Counted from the stretch's first letter, positions 20,900 through 32,100 are shown. The stretch: DNA of 64,000 nucleotides from Trichocladium uniseriatum (GCA_017139535.1 WOUO01000008.1:930001-994000); one strand, 5' to 3'. Made by a program: numbers and translations. The notes: generated by a model from the letters alone, not told the origin.

Positions 20900-22173
20900 C
20901 GTAGAGACCTCGCCTAAAAATTAAGTCCCCCTTGGCAATGTCGCTTCAAACAATTCTTATGTTAATATATGTCGTGACTTTTAGGGAACTTGATGAGCTT
21001 GATGAGTTTGATGATCTTGATCGAGGCCGAATTCTGGAAAAAGCACCCCGCGCCCCACCACTGCGGGGCATTCTGCTTTGGTGCATGGATTCCATGGGGG
21101 TTCTAGACCCTAACCCTAGAGGCACCAGAAGTTCACTCCTGCCCAATTCTCTTGCCTCTTGCCCCCTTGCCTCTTCCTATGCTGTTTTTCTGCCTGTTTG
21201 GGCCGTCGTGATTTTTCCAAGTTTTATCCTGGACTTTACGTACAGGCTCTCACAACGCTGGCACCACATCATGGGACTACCGCTTGTCTTTTTCTCCGCG
21301 TATCCTCCAACTACGACGTACTGTTTCCTCATCTCAAAAAAATATTGGCCCATTTTCTCTCTCGTCTCACCCTCTTCCCATAGTACTACGGCTTCCTTCT
21401 TCCGACAATTCTCACCCGACCGTCTTGTCTGATCCTTGACAAGTGGGGCCCGGCATCTCAAGCATACCGTCTTGGTCGTTCTCTTGCCTCGCAAGCGTTT
21501 GGTTTGCCGAGTCTGAAGGCAATTGTCGTATGGCTTGATACCGGGTTCCATGTTGGATTCGTATAGTTACACTCAATACAATGCCGTGTCTGCGTTGCCT
21601 CATGTTTTGCTGCGGGGCGGGAGTCGCGTTCCATGGTGTGCCAGTTTTCGGTTGGGAGATTCGGGGTCAATTTGCCGGAGCGGCGGTAGGATCGGGTCCT
21701 TGTGGCTGGCCTGGCTGGAGGGCCAGTATTTGGAGATTCCGACCGAGACCCCGTCGAGGGGATCCAAGATACAGGAATCATCCCGAGGGCAGTAGGGAGA
21801 GTTGGGTGCCATCCGCAATATAAGGTACGCGGGGCGGACTGCGAGTTGTGAACCTTCCTTTTGAAAGACATAAGCCTCCTTCTCGGCTCCCGGATGGGGA
21901 GTGATGTCCTCTCACGAGTCACAAGAACAGCCTAGAGAAGTAGAGTTTCTTGCAAGAGATTCTCCAGGTTCAAACTGTCATTATTCTTGACATCACAATC
22001 TACTGCCCGGCTATTCGCTATTTTTTCTCCCCCGAAAGCAACATTTGCTATTGTAAGCACCGGCTTGATAGAGAGAAGAAAAGAAGATCACGATGAAATG
22101 AGATACCAAGGCCTTCCTACAAGTCATTCTCCTAGAAATTGTACCCTAGGTCAACCTCAGTCACCAACACCCT
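20900..22173. other. intergenic stretch
   Basis: It includes the promoter of the F-box gene on the left. ACCCTAACCCTAG at 21107-21119 resembles two telomeric repeat units (telobox). A short GAT/CTTGAT-rich tract lies near 20985-21020. No gene seen. Confidence 0.45.
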
Positions 22174-22698
22174 TCAACTAGCAGTCGGCACCGCCCCACC
22201 CCCGGTCGAGGTCGAGCAGGCCTCGGTATAAATAAATGTCCCCCAGCCCGTGTGGCACTGATAACAAGGCGTCACCGTCGCCGTCGGACAGATAGTGACG
22301 GTCTGTGTCTCGATGAAGACAGTTGGGCAACCGCACGAGACGGTGGCGGGGGCTGTATCACGGAGTTAGACAACGGAAGCATACCGCTCACGGGGGATTC
22401 TAGAGGGGAGTAATACCATCAATGATGCAGAACCCGGTTGAGCAGTTGAAGGCGCATCCGCTGCTCGAGTAGTAGGTCTGCGTCGGCCGGTACGTGCACG
22501 AGTCGGGATAGCTGCTGATGACTTCGGTGGTTGAGGTGGTAGAGGTTGACGACGTTCGGCTCGGCGGAGTGCCGCAGCCCCTGGGTGTGTAGGCTGAGGC
22601 AGCGCTGCGCTGTATCAGTGATTATTTCTGTTATTACTACTCTTGATATAGTATCCATACCTGGCAAGCGACAAGAGCGCGGCGTAACGAGGCAACAT
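22174..22698 (-). CDS. small secreted cysteine-rich protein
   Basis: Three exons, 22698-22661, 22604-22417 and 22352-22174, give 134 residues. Introns are 56 and 64 nt, and all junction phases agree. The first 17 residues (MLPRYAALLSLASAASA) form a signal peptide with an ASA cleavage site. The mature protein starts YTPRGCG, has a Ser/Thr-rich linker, then cysteine-dense blocks: SSGCAFNCSTGFCIID, VSCGCPTVFIETQTVTICP, and TPCYQCHTGWGTF. At least eleven cysteines are present. The size, secretion signal and cysteine content fit an apoplastic effector-like or cell-wall-associated protein; no known fold is obvious. The Ser/Thr tract could be O-glycosylated. No open frame covers it as a whole, so it is easily missed. 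Confidence 0.75.
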
Positions 22699-23088
22699 CT
22701 TGACTTTCGGGAATTTGATGCTGTTTCAGGGAGATCACTGGCAGAGAACTGGAGTGACAATGAGCCGAGGATCTAGATCCTGAAATGTTCCACAAGCGCA
22801 GGGTCCTCGGGTTTGAGTTATATATATCTCCGTCCAACGGCTCGCTAATATTAGCGTCAACTCCATGGAGGTATCATGCTACGTGACAATCAGACGACGG
22901 TCCAGAGTCCGGGGTAGCGTTTCTGCAGCCCTCAAGCCATCTCGGAGCGAGACTGCAGATACGAACCCCTCTAGTTCGTAGAGTCTAACCCTCGGAGGGT
23001 TACCCCCGAGCTGCGGGGTAGCGAGCTGAACATTGGTTTCTTGGGGGTAGTCTGGGCAGGTACCTATCGGATTGATCATTCAGCCGCC
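22699..23088. other. short intergenic stretch
   Basis: Promoter of the secreted cysteine-rich gene and 3' flank of the next gene. A TATATATA tract lies at about 22818-22826, some 120 bp upstream of the ATG at 22698. Nothing else seen. Confidence 0.4.
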
Positions 23089-23984
23089 TCACTCCTTCGG
23101 TGTTGACGACTTAGACTTTTCCGCCATGGCCCTTACCCTCGCCGCGGCAAGCAATCTCTCCAGCCAAAGTAGGTTCCCCAGATTCACCACAGTCCCCGCC
23201 TCGTCCTTTGTCCAGTAATCAAGCGTGTAAGCTTCCAGCGGATCAAACGTCAACCGTAACTCCGATGTTGGCTCAACTTCTCCCTCACGGTGCACCATAG
23301 ATACGCGTGGATCAACCGGCCACCTCTCATCCTCCCCGTCCCCTTTGATTACAAGCGGACCTAACTCCGGGCGCAGCGGCTCAACCGGATCCCACATAAA
23401 CGGCATCCACTTAAACCCAGCGACCAAAATCAACAACAACCTCCGCTCCGGGTTCTCCTCAGCAATCCGATCCACAGCAACCTGCAACAACTCCCTCCAC
23501 GCCGCGCGCGACTTGGTCTTATTCGGCGCCGCCAGCTCCAGCCACGCAACGTCCGTCCTCTGGGCCAGCGGCCCGGGAAGGCCCGCGGCCAAGTTCCGTT
23601 CAATCGCATCCCAATCCTTCGTGAGGAGCTGCACAACGATGGAGCGGCCCCAGCCGTCAGCCCAAGCGCCCGCGTGCCGCCGCAGCGGGATGCTGTAGAA
23701 CTCGCCGCCACGGTGGGTTGTGTACCGGGGGAAGTTGCTGTTGAGGATGCCGTCCCACGTGGCGATCACCGAGTCCATGCCGTGGTAGGTGTCGGGCGCG
23801 TTCGCGAGGACGCGGATCTCGTCTTCGGCAAGGCCGCCCCATTCCCAGAAGTGGGGGAGTTCGGGGCGGGCTGGGGGGATGCCGTAGGGGCCTACTGGGA
23901 TTCTGCATGGGGATGTGAGTTGGGTAGTGCCAATGGTACTAGGAGAAGGACGGGAACGAACTCGCCGCTGCTGTTTTCTGCCAT
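23089..23984 (-). CDS. conserved-looking protein of unknown function
   Basis: Two exons, 23984-23962 (23 nt) and 23902-23089, give 278 residues. The intron is 59 nt (GTTCGT...GCAG) and the phase-2 junction restores Glu. Without it the frame would lack an ATG. The protein begins MAENSSGE, runs into VGPYGIPPARPELPHFWEW, and has Trp-rich segments (WADGWGRSIVVQLLTKDWD, GFKWMPFMWDP). There is no signal peptide or membrane segment, so it should be cytosolic. The C-terminus is helical (LLWLERLLAAARVRAMAEK). I do not recognise a domain. The regular protein-like composition, good splice signals and intact phase support a real gene. Confidence 0.7.
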
Positions 23985-24466
23985 CTTGGACTACTACAAG
24001 ACGGTCTTGCAATGTTGAGGGAGTTTAAGAGAGTGAGGAGTGAGAAGGCGGGGTGAGTTGTCACTTGTCTCCAGGCAGCAATTGATTGATGCCAAGAGAT
24101 GGAATGTGCCACAGTCCGAGCTGGTCATGCAATGTGCTGTTCTAGGGGTTTACTGGGCACATGTGGGAAAAAACAGTTGATGCTACAACAATAAAGAAGG
24201 CCGCCCACCGACAGAACTGAACAAAGGATTGTTGTGCTGCTGATGACTACCTTACTGAATTGTGTATTAGTAGGAATAATGCCATTGTTCAGATGTCATC
24301 AACAACCCCTGAAAATGTTTCTCGGGCAAGGGATGGCTCTTTACCTGGCTGCTTGAAGTAATGCGCTTCATAAAAGCGGCATACTAACACTGTTATCTAC
24401 CTACATGAATCATGATACCAACATAATTTCTGCTTTGATTACGGCAAACCTGGAATTACGATCACC
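23985..24466. other. intergenic stretch between divergent genes
   Basis: About 480 bp between a minus-strand gene and a plus-strand gene, so it should carry both promoters. No motif recognised. Confidence 0.4.
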
Positions 24467-25566
24467 ATGGACTATAGTCCATCCCAGGACTTGGAGCTCG
24501 TAGAGATGGACTGGGATGATGGCCCGGAGGAGAGGGAGGCATCGGGCAGTCCTGTCAAAAGGGTGTCGTTAGTCGATGACTTGAATGATGATATTCTTAT
24601 TCTTGATGATCATCCTGACGAACTCGCAGGCTTGAGTATCCTCGACCTCATCGACATCGGCACGCTTGTTCCTGACGACTGGCGGGGAGGAGGTCAAGAC
24701 TTCGAGTCGGATATGGATACGGAAGATGACCCGGGGCAGCAGCTACGGAGCAAAATCGACGACGTGGAAATTTCAACCAAAGAACCCCATCCTTGCATAG
24801 GGGCGAGCCTTGGGCCAGATGTGCAACCCTTGGGTTACAGGCCTGTCTCCATGCCTTGTGCGCGTTGCGCAATCAAAACCACCGAACTGTTCCGGTTCAG
24901 ATAGGGCAAGGGCTTGCAATCTTTCTGGAAACCCAGTAGGCGGAGTTCAAAATATCATTGTCAGTAAGTGAACCTTACTGTCTCGACTGTAGTGAACTGC
25001 TTGCCAAAGCTCGACTAATACGTGAAGGGCGCCTAGAACCTTTCCATGAACCAAGCCAGGCCAGAGACGTGATTGTACGCTTCCTCCTGAAGTACGGCGG
25101 TGTCAAGGAGGAGTTGCTCCTGGCGGACCGTTTTGGGTTTTGCCGATGCTGTCTCAAAACTACAGCCCACGTCAAGTCCCCTGGCCATGTGTGCGACGCC
25201 TGCCGGCTCCTCCCTCGTTGTGCCATCTGCAACCGGTTCAGATTCACCATGTCCCAGTATCCAGGGTACCTCCTCTGTTGCTACTGCAAGGCTGATATCA
25301 ATAAGAAGGTGACTACATCGGAGGCGTCGACACACTCAACCCCAACCAAACTGTTCCACAACCCGCGTGAGTGCTTCCACTGCGACTCCCCGATGACTCT
25401 CAAGAAATCACACTGTTAGATATGTAGATATCACCTCAGAGATGCCGCAAAGGGGAAGTGTTTCGTGTGTAGGTCGCGGCCGAGACCTGAGGGTCGCTTG
25501 AAGTGTAACCTCTGCCGGAGGAAGTTGATGGCGACATTGAACGGCCTTGAAAATGAGAAGCGCTAA
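24467..25566 (+). pseudogene. interrupted gene for a multi-CxxC zinc-binding protein
   Basis: The first frame (24467-24904) starts with a good ATG (ACCATGG) and encodes an acidic 130-residue region followed by a PCARC motif, then stops. From about 24958 another frame continues with YCLDCSELL and four CxxC...CxxC pairs: CRCC...CDAC, CAIC...CCYC, CFHC...C*IC, CFVC...CNLC. Two breaks separate the parts. Between 24895 and 24968 a frame change is needed; an intron with a weak AAG acceptor at 24967-24968 would repair it. At 25417 a TAG falls inside the third CxxC pair, while the same frame stays open to TAA at 25564-25566. Splicing from GTGAGT at 25367 to 25441 would remove the stop but also a cysteine pair. 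A decayed gene is my first reading; stop readthrough or unusual splicing are alternatives. The role was probably a zinc-binding nuclear protein, by inference. Confidence 0.55.
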
Positions 25567-25857
25567 TAGGTAGGCGCTAGGTGGGAATTAAGACAGCAGT
25601 TCTGCATGAGAGTTTAAAAACAATTCCTGATATTCTGCCCGCTTTTTGTTCTGCAGCAGTCGTAGGCTCTTGTAGACATGTCAATAGAGTAACTTGATCC
25701 TTTCCGAGTCCCAAATCCAACCGTGACATGCAAGCTCCTGTATATCTAACCACTACCCACTCCAAGTATACATACATCTCTTTAGTTTCCAATGCTTCCG
25801 CTGTTTAACCCCCCCTTGAAATCAAACCTCTCCCTCCCCACTCCCCTCCAATCCCTA

Positions 25858-26707
25858 TTACACCTTCCCGCCCTGGCACGCCTTCAAAATAACCCCCGCC
25901 ACCCTTCTATTCACCCCATCATCCGGCGGCATCATATGCTCCCCCTTAAACCTCACCACCGTCCTGCCCCCCTCCTTAAAACAATCCACCAACCTCTCAC
26001 TCTGCCCCCTCCACGGATCCCCCTCCCCGATCAAATGCACACTGTCAACCTGCACCACCCCCCTTCCCAAACTCTCCTCCCACCCCCTCGTCCTCGCCGC
26101 ACCCTCCTCCGCCGTCTCCCCCGCCACCACCCCACCACCCCCCTGAAACGGCGCCGTCCCACACACCGCCACCAGAATCTTCACCTCCCCGCTCGCCTCC
26201 CCCTTCTCCCTAGCCATCTCCTCCAGCCTCCTAACAAGATACATCCCTGCTTTGGCACCCTGACTAAACCCCACGACCGCGACAAACGGCCCCTTTTCCC
26301 GCGCCTGCTCAACCAACCAGTCCAACCCACGGTCACCGCCAGAGCTAGACCAGTTCAACCTAACATCCTCCTCCTCCTCTTGCGGTGTCTCGTCAGAAAG
26401 CCATTTGAGATAAGGGTCACACCCCGCAAAAAAGGGGAGGACGCCCGGGCCGGGAGAGCGAGGGTGTGGGGCGGGGAGGTAGGTGAGTGTGAAGTGGGGG
26501 GTGAGGAGGGCGGCTAGTTTTCGGGATTCTATGAACTTTGTTAGATGATTGATTCAGGTAGATATTTGTATTCAAGTTTGATAGGTGGGTAGGGAGGGGG
26601 TGGTGTGGTTCGGGGTGGGGTGGTGAAAAAAAAGGGGGGATGTTACGGAGTTGAAAGATGTCGGGGTTGGTGCCGCTTCCGTGGAGGAAGAGGATTTTGG
26701 GGGGCAT
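25858..26707 (-). CDS. FSH1-family serine hydrolase
   Basis: Two exons, 26707-26647 and 26528-25858, give 243 residues. The 118-nt intron has a GTAACA donor, a CTAAC branch site and a CATAG acceptor; the phase-1 junction gives FQLQSRKLAALL, matching the family. MPPKILFLHGSGTNPDIF is the canonical N-terminal beta strand and oxyanion region. The nucleophile motif is GFSQG (in FVAVVGFSQGAKAG), the acid is the Asp of HLIGEGDPW, and the histidine is in RFKGEHMMP, so the alpha/beta-hydrolase triad is complete. Members include yeast Fsh1-3 and hydrolases in fungal secondary-metabolite clusters (for example thioesterase-like LovG); no cluster surrounds this one, so a housekeeping esterase is more likely. 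No signal peptide: cytosolic. Confidence 0.87.
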
Positions 26708-27048
26708 TTTGGGTGGTTTGAAAAACGGTAATGACCTCGAGGGTATCTAGGTCGGAAAAGTGAGACTTGGACAGTTGGACTTGAGGTATCAGGTATGAGC
26801 TCATTCACTCGAAAGAAACCAGTGTGCGGTATTTGTGTGACGGCCAGGACGACACCGGAGGAACTTAAGAAACGAACCGGACAATTCAAGGGTTGCACTG
26901 CAGGTCTCCTGCAGGTCAGCCTCCCTTCTTTGTTCGGGTCATCCGAAATTGGACAAGTCCGACTTGGCCGATTTCAAACTCGCGGGGAAGTCAACCTTCG
27001 ATATAAAATGGTTTCATGATATTAAATAGCATTCATGATATGACATTA
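26708..27048. other. short intergenic stretch
   Basis: Promoter of the serine hydrolase gene on the left and 3' flank of the sugar transporter on the right. A CTGCAGGTCTCCTGCAGG palindrome-like pair of CTGCAGG units lies near 26898-26915. No gene seen. Confidence 0.35.
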
Positions 27049-28459
27049 CTATCTGCTCGGTGGTCTGGACGGCGCTAACTGGGATAGCAACGGCCTCGAA
27101 GACTTCTCCAAAACAAGCTTCTCCTCACTCAGCGGCAGCAGCCCCATCCGGGATGTCGGCCGTCCGTTGAACAGATACATGGCGAGTAGCACCACGGAGG
27201 CACCAGCCGTGGCCTGGGTAGCGAAGGTGTCAGTGTCTGTTCAACATTAGTTAGACTAGGGTCCAGGGCAACCTACATGAAGCGTGAGAGGCGTCTGGAA
27301 GATGACGGCAGTGGCCGCGTAGCTGACAGCGATACTAAGGCTGGCAGCAAAGTTCTTGGCCACATTGTCGGCATAGGCAATGCATACGGCCACGATGAGC
27401 CCGCCTATCGCCTGCAAGGCAATGGTGAACCACACGATGGAGTTGTACCCCACAAAGAAGCCGTCGCGCGCGATGGCTGCGCCGTCCTGCCAGAGGACGC
27501 CAATAAAGAGCGCCGGGAACAGGCTGAAGAAGGACAGCTGCACATTGCGTGTCCAGAGCGAGACCGACGCCAACGAGTCCTTGACGAGCTTTTCAAAATA
27601 GACGCACGTGAGGCCCGACGTGAGCGAGGCGGCAAAGACGGCCATGAGACCGTTAAAGGCACTCGACTTGGGCTCGCTCCCGCCACGGATGATGGAGGCG
27701 AGCCGGTTCTTCCAGTCTTCAGAGGCCTGCGAACCCGACACTTGCACGAGGGCAACGCCCAGCGTGAGCAAGAGCAGCGACAGCCATTGCCTCGTCGAGA
27801 CGTGCCTTCCTAGCAGCAGGATGCTGAAGACGACCGTGGTGAGGATCTTGAGCTGGTACGTGACCTGGAACGTGACGGCGTCGAGGTTGCTGAGGGCGGC
27901 ATAGACCAGTGAGTTCTGCAGCGTGTAAAGGGCGGCGGGAACAATCAGTTTCCAGCAGTCCGGGGCAAAGATGGATCGGTAAAGATGCACGGCGATTTGG
28001 GACGGCGGAGCGGTGGGGAGCGACTGGCATGTGTCGCGGGTGGCAAGCACCAAGCTGGCCAGCAGCTTGATGACTTCGACAAGTAGGACTGCCGTTGATG
28101 CTAGGTAGCGAGGTTGTGATCCGGTCGGACTGCTGCGCGAATGGTGCATGACCTGGCGGGTTGGGGTTAGTATTGGGATTCCGTCCCATCATGATGATTC
28201 ATAGCAGCCGCACCATTACGAGCACCGAGTTCTGAACGACCAGCTGTCAAGACCGTTAGCGTCCGCCGTCATCCGAGCACGCCACAGGCGGCGTCTAATG
28301 CATCGCGAAAAAGCTTACCAAGGCCAGAGACAGTCGTTGGACAGACAGCTGCCATCTGCGCGAGGCGCGGGCCGGCGCGTGGAATGCATTGTCGTCTGCA
28401 CCCCGACCCAGCTCGCCGTGGCTCTTGAGGCTGTCGAGCATGGATGTCGGATTTCTCAT
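27049..28459 (-). CDS. nucleotide-sugar (UDP-galactose-type) transporter
   Basis: Four exons, 28459-28319, 28243-28214, 28152-27277 and 27213-27049, give 403 residues. The second exon is only 30 nt and supplies LVVQNSVLVM, which is needed to rebuild the conserved first helix region VQRLSLALLVVQNSVLVM. About ten hydrophobic helices follow (STAVLLVEVIKLLASLVL, LTTVVFSILLLGRHVS, WLSLLLLTLGVALVQVSG, WFTIALQAIGGLIVAVCI). The segments YTLQNSLVYAALSNLDAVTFQVTYQLK and TRQW are typical of the SLC35A/Gms1 family. It should sit in the Golgi membrane and exchange a UDP-sugar for UMP; the exact sugar is inference. I chose ATG 28459 (MRNPTSM); an in-frame ATG at 28675 would add 72 residues that look non-coding. 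The last intron can be drawn with a second acceptor 23 bp upstream, but would then be only 36 nt. Confidence 0.83.
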
Positions 28460-29259
28460 TTGGAGACGACTCGGACGACTCGGGCGCGCGAAAAGAAGGT
28501 TCCACAAAACCCGGGGCCGGTCACCAGCGGCCAAGACACCGTTTGAAGCAATTTCAACGATAGGAAAAAGGACATCCACTTCGATTGTCCGAGTCGCATC
28601 GGCAGTTTTGCGATTTGCGATTGACGATGCCCAGACCCCGGGACTTGTGACAGGCAGCAGCAGCCCACCTGGCATCGCTTCTCCCGCTTGGTCCTTCCTC
28701 CGTCAGCAGAATTTAGCACCATGCGAGCAATTGGCTGTGCCGCACTGCCGCGGGGCCGCAGCTGACTGATTCCAGATTAGCCAACAGCTTCACTCCTGAG
28801 CATTGCAGAGTGGTCCGTGCATTACGGGTTTCCCTCCCCAACGGTCCAACCAGAGCCCTCCGCGGAGCAATCCATTTCAAACGGCGCCCGACTCTCGGGC
28901 ATCTTGTGCCCCAGTGCCCACAAAACGCGAGATTGCATCGACACACGGGATGACGCGAAGTCAAGCTTTTGTTCGATTTGTTGGTGTCGCAAGTACACAG
29001 TGCATTGCGCGCTGTGTGCCCTTTAGCGATGCTTGCGGCTGTTCAATTTTCAAAGCCTGGTTCCCACGGGTAACCCCGGCATTTTCATTTTCCTCGTGCT
29101 GGCGTGTCCAGTCAGACCCCCAAGGTAGCGTCAGTGGCCACTGCGTCAGAGGAGAGGTGTCGTCGCGTCGGCCGGGCCGGCGTTTTTAAGAAAAAGGTCT
29201 CGCACCCGCGCTCGGAGCCGGACCTGGTGTTCTGGCTTCGGTCTCCGCTGCCGCCCACG
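28460..29259. promoter_or_regulatory. 800-bp divergent intergenic region
   Basis: It separates the minus-strand sugar transporter from the plus-strand Gpi12 gene, so both promoters must lie here. No specific motif was recognised, and I claim only the position and orientation. Confidence 0.45.
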
Positions 29260-30421
29260 ATGATGCATCTCGCCAAGCCGACCCAGCTACTCGGGAGAGT
29301 CCCTCGCCGTGCCTGGCGATTGATTCTCCGCGTTACCCTCGTCGCCGTTCTTGTCCCGGTACTGCTTCAGTGGGTAATCGCCTATCTGGTCGGGAGCGAT
29401 GCAAGAATCCTCCCCCCACAGCTCCTCGGAGCCAAGAATCTCTTGATTGTAACCGCGCATCCCGACGACGAGTGTCTCTTTTTCGCACCCAGCATCTTGG
29501 GCGTCTTGGACCGCAACAGAGCAGTCACGGGAGGATTGCTCGTCATGTCCACTGGTCAGTTGTCAATCCACCTCCGAGGCTCAGCCTGCACTTGCACGCA
29601 GGCTGTGCTGTCCTCCATTCTTGATTTTTAAAGCAAGAACGCATTGCTGACGACGCAATACGACGCGCAGGAAATAATTACGGCATTGGTGAAACGAGGA
29701 TTCGTGAGCTCCAAGGCTCTTGCGAGGCTCTGGGCATCAACGGCCAGAGGTGCACCGCACTGGACCATCCCGAATTGCAGGACAATCCAAAGGTCTGGTG
29801 GAAGACCGAGCTCATCGAGAGCATCGTCCACGAGCACGTGGGGAAGTGGGAGATTGATGCCGTTCGTTTGCCCCGGAAAGCCTCCTCCAGAGCCAAGACT
29901 CAGCCCCAAGCTGACGATTTTCACCGCCGCAGATCATCACTTTTGACGACGGTGGGGTGAGTGGGCACATCAACCACAGAGCGGTTAGCGCCGCTGTCAG
30001 GTCAGCCAATCCTGCCAATGGCTATCGGCCACATCCCGCCGACTTTGTGCTGACGGACCCCAGTCATTACGCCGCAACCAATCCCCAGGCACCCGTTGCC
30101 TTCACGCTCACCACCACCTCTCTGCTGCGCAAATACACCTTTTTGGGGGACCTCCCTCTGACGACGCTGCCGTTCGTCGGGCGCATTATCGGCGCCCTAT
30201 CGTTCCCCTCGTCCACATCATCCGATCCCAAGGACGGCGAGCGTGCATTGGCTGCCAACACCTGGGGCCGCTATCTCAAGACGCGGCATGCTTTTGCGCA
30301 GCACCCAAGCCAGTACACGTGGGACCGAAACCTGTACATGATTGCAAGTCGCTATGTCTGGTTCAACGACCTCAAACGGGTCGAGCGAGTTGCCCAGCAG
30401 CCGCCTCAAACAGAGAAATGA
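29260..30421 (+). CDS. gpi12: N-acetylglucosaminyl-phosphatidylinositol de-N-acetylase
   Basis: Three exons, 29260-29554, 29671-29861 and 29933-30421, give 324 residues; introns are 116 and 71 nt and phases agree. An N-terminal membrane anchor (LILRVTLVAVLVPVLLQWVIAYLV within residues 20-45) precedes the catalytic domain. The metal-binding motif AHPDDE is at about residue 66, STGNNYGIGETRIREL follows across the first intron, and TFDDGGVSGHINHR carries the C-terminal His pair; all are signatures of the PIG-L family. The enzyme removes acetate from GlcNAc-PI in the second step of GPI-anchor synthesis at the cytosolic ER face. The two first codons are both ATG. Its neighbours are a nucleotide-sugar transporter and an IPC mannosyltransferase, all acting on secretory-pathway glycans or glycolipids. 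Confidence 0.92.
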
Positions 30422-30955
30422 TTCATATGACAAAGATTCATGCTGCGTAGTAAGCATCTCCACCGCTGATTGTCGGGAGAGCCAACATGTTTGTCTCTGG
30501 TTTTCCCCACAAGTTCGCCCGCCATTGGCCTCGTCTTCCCTGCTAGCCATGCTACAAGCTTTTTTCAACCCATTTCTGAGAGACCGGGCCAGGCCTTGAC
30601 CAGATCCCTTGCACAAAGCTTGGGTTCTTGGCGACCTCCGGGCTGAGCTCTGACGGCCGCCCTGCCCAATCGCCTCCTCCCCGGCCCCTGTCGTGGAACC
30701 ACCCCAAGCAAAATAGCTCACACAGTGTAAGCTACCTGCCGGCACCAGGAGGACTACTTCGCCAGCTCCGGCCTTCTGCCCGAAAGTCTCCGTTTCTGGT
30801 TCAAAGAAATGCCTCCCATGTCAGTTACCCTGGGCCCTTCGCTCGGACGGCGGGCGAATGATGGCTGCACGATTTTCTTTTGAGCCTTCACTTCTGCTTC
30901 GCTGCTTTTCCCTTCTCTCTTCTTCCCCTTTTGCTCCTTTCGCCGTGACACCGAG
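30422..30955. other. intergenic stretch
   Basis: 3' flank of gpi12 and promoter of the IPC mannosyltransferase. A pyrimidine-rich leader (CTTCTCTCTTCTTCCCC) lies just before the ATG at 30956. No gene seen. Confidence 0.4.
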
Positions 30956-32100
30956 ATGGGGGTAAAAACGCTGCCATCTCGTGTGCGCCGCACGCACCCC
31001 GGCTTCATCGCCGGTGGTATCGCCCTCGTGCTTGTCGCGCTCTGGTGCGCGCGCAATTTTATCCACGACGCCTGGACCCTCCTCTCCATCTTTTTCCTCT
31101 GGTCTCGCAACGCCCGCCAATTCACCCTCTCGGCTCACGCCGACAACTTCGACGTCACGTTTGCAAACTACAGCATACACCAAACCAGCGCCGCCCCGTT
31201 CGCCGACCGCGTCCCCCCAATTCTCCACCACATCTCGCTCGGCTCGGGCGCCTCGACACACTCAAAATGGACCGAAGTACGGCAGAGCTGCTTGGATATG
31301 CACCCGGACTGGAAGGCCTTTCTCTGGACCGATGAAACGGCCAACGAATTTGTCGCCGACCACTATCCCGAGCTCTACGACATGTGGATGTCGTATCGCT
31401 ATCCGATTCAAAAGATTGATGCGCTGCGGTACATGGTGCTGTACCGGTACGGAGGTATGCCCGCCAAACCTGAACCCACAGTCTTATCATTGCCCACATC
31501 CACTCACAACCACCTCCAACAGGCGTCATCCTTGATATGGACCTGCAATGCAAGCGCGCCCTGGGACCCCTCCGCCGTTTCGAGTTTGTCGCCCCCGCCG
31601 CCCACCCCGTCGGCTTCTCGATCGGCTTCATGATGGCCGCCCAGGGCAGCCCCTTTGTCGGCAGCATGGTCGCCAATCTGCAGCGCTACAACCGCAATTG
31701 GTTCGGGCTGCCCTACCCGGCCGTCATGTTTAGCACAGGCTGCCACTATGCTTCGTGAGTTTCCTCCTCCATACACCTTTTTTGACACTGGTCAATCAGG
31801 ATGAAACTAACGTGTGATGTGCTCTGTCGCAGAACAATCCACACCCTCCAACCCAACCGCAGCGAGCTCAAGATCCTGGGCGGCGTCCGAGGGAACCCCC
31901 GGATGCATCGCCTCAATGGGCCCGTGTCAACGCCCATCTTCAACCACCTCGGCAGCTCGTCGTGGCATTCGTATGATGCCGCCATGATTGTCACGCTCGG
32001 CAAGACGCACGGCTGGAAGATGCCGCTGGTGTTTGTCACGGCGGTCATGGTTGCGTTTGTGCTGATCAGGAGGATGAGGAGGGCGAGGTTGCGGGTGTAG
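30956..32100 (+). CDS. inositol phosphoceramide mannosyltransferase catalytic subunit (SUR1/CSH1-like)
   Basis: Three exons, 30956-31454, 31523-31754 and 31833-32100, give 332 residues; introns are 68 and 78 nt with GTATGC and GTGAGT donors. One membrane segment lies near residues 15-48 (GFIAGGIALVLVALWCARNFI), and a second at the C-terminus (MPLVFVTAVMVAFVLI) before a basic tail RRMRRARLRV. The catalytic part has IPPILHH-type entry (VPPILHHIS), the block YPIQKIDALRYMVLYRYGG and, right after the first intron, the DXD motif in VILDMDLQC, all typical of glycosyltransferase family 32. The topology and length match yeast Sur1/Csh1, which add mannose to inositol phosphoceramide in the Golgi together with Csg2. 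An Och1-type protein mannosyltransferase is the main alternative, but the C-terminal anchor favours Sur1/Csh1. Confidence 0.85.
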
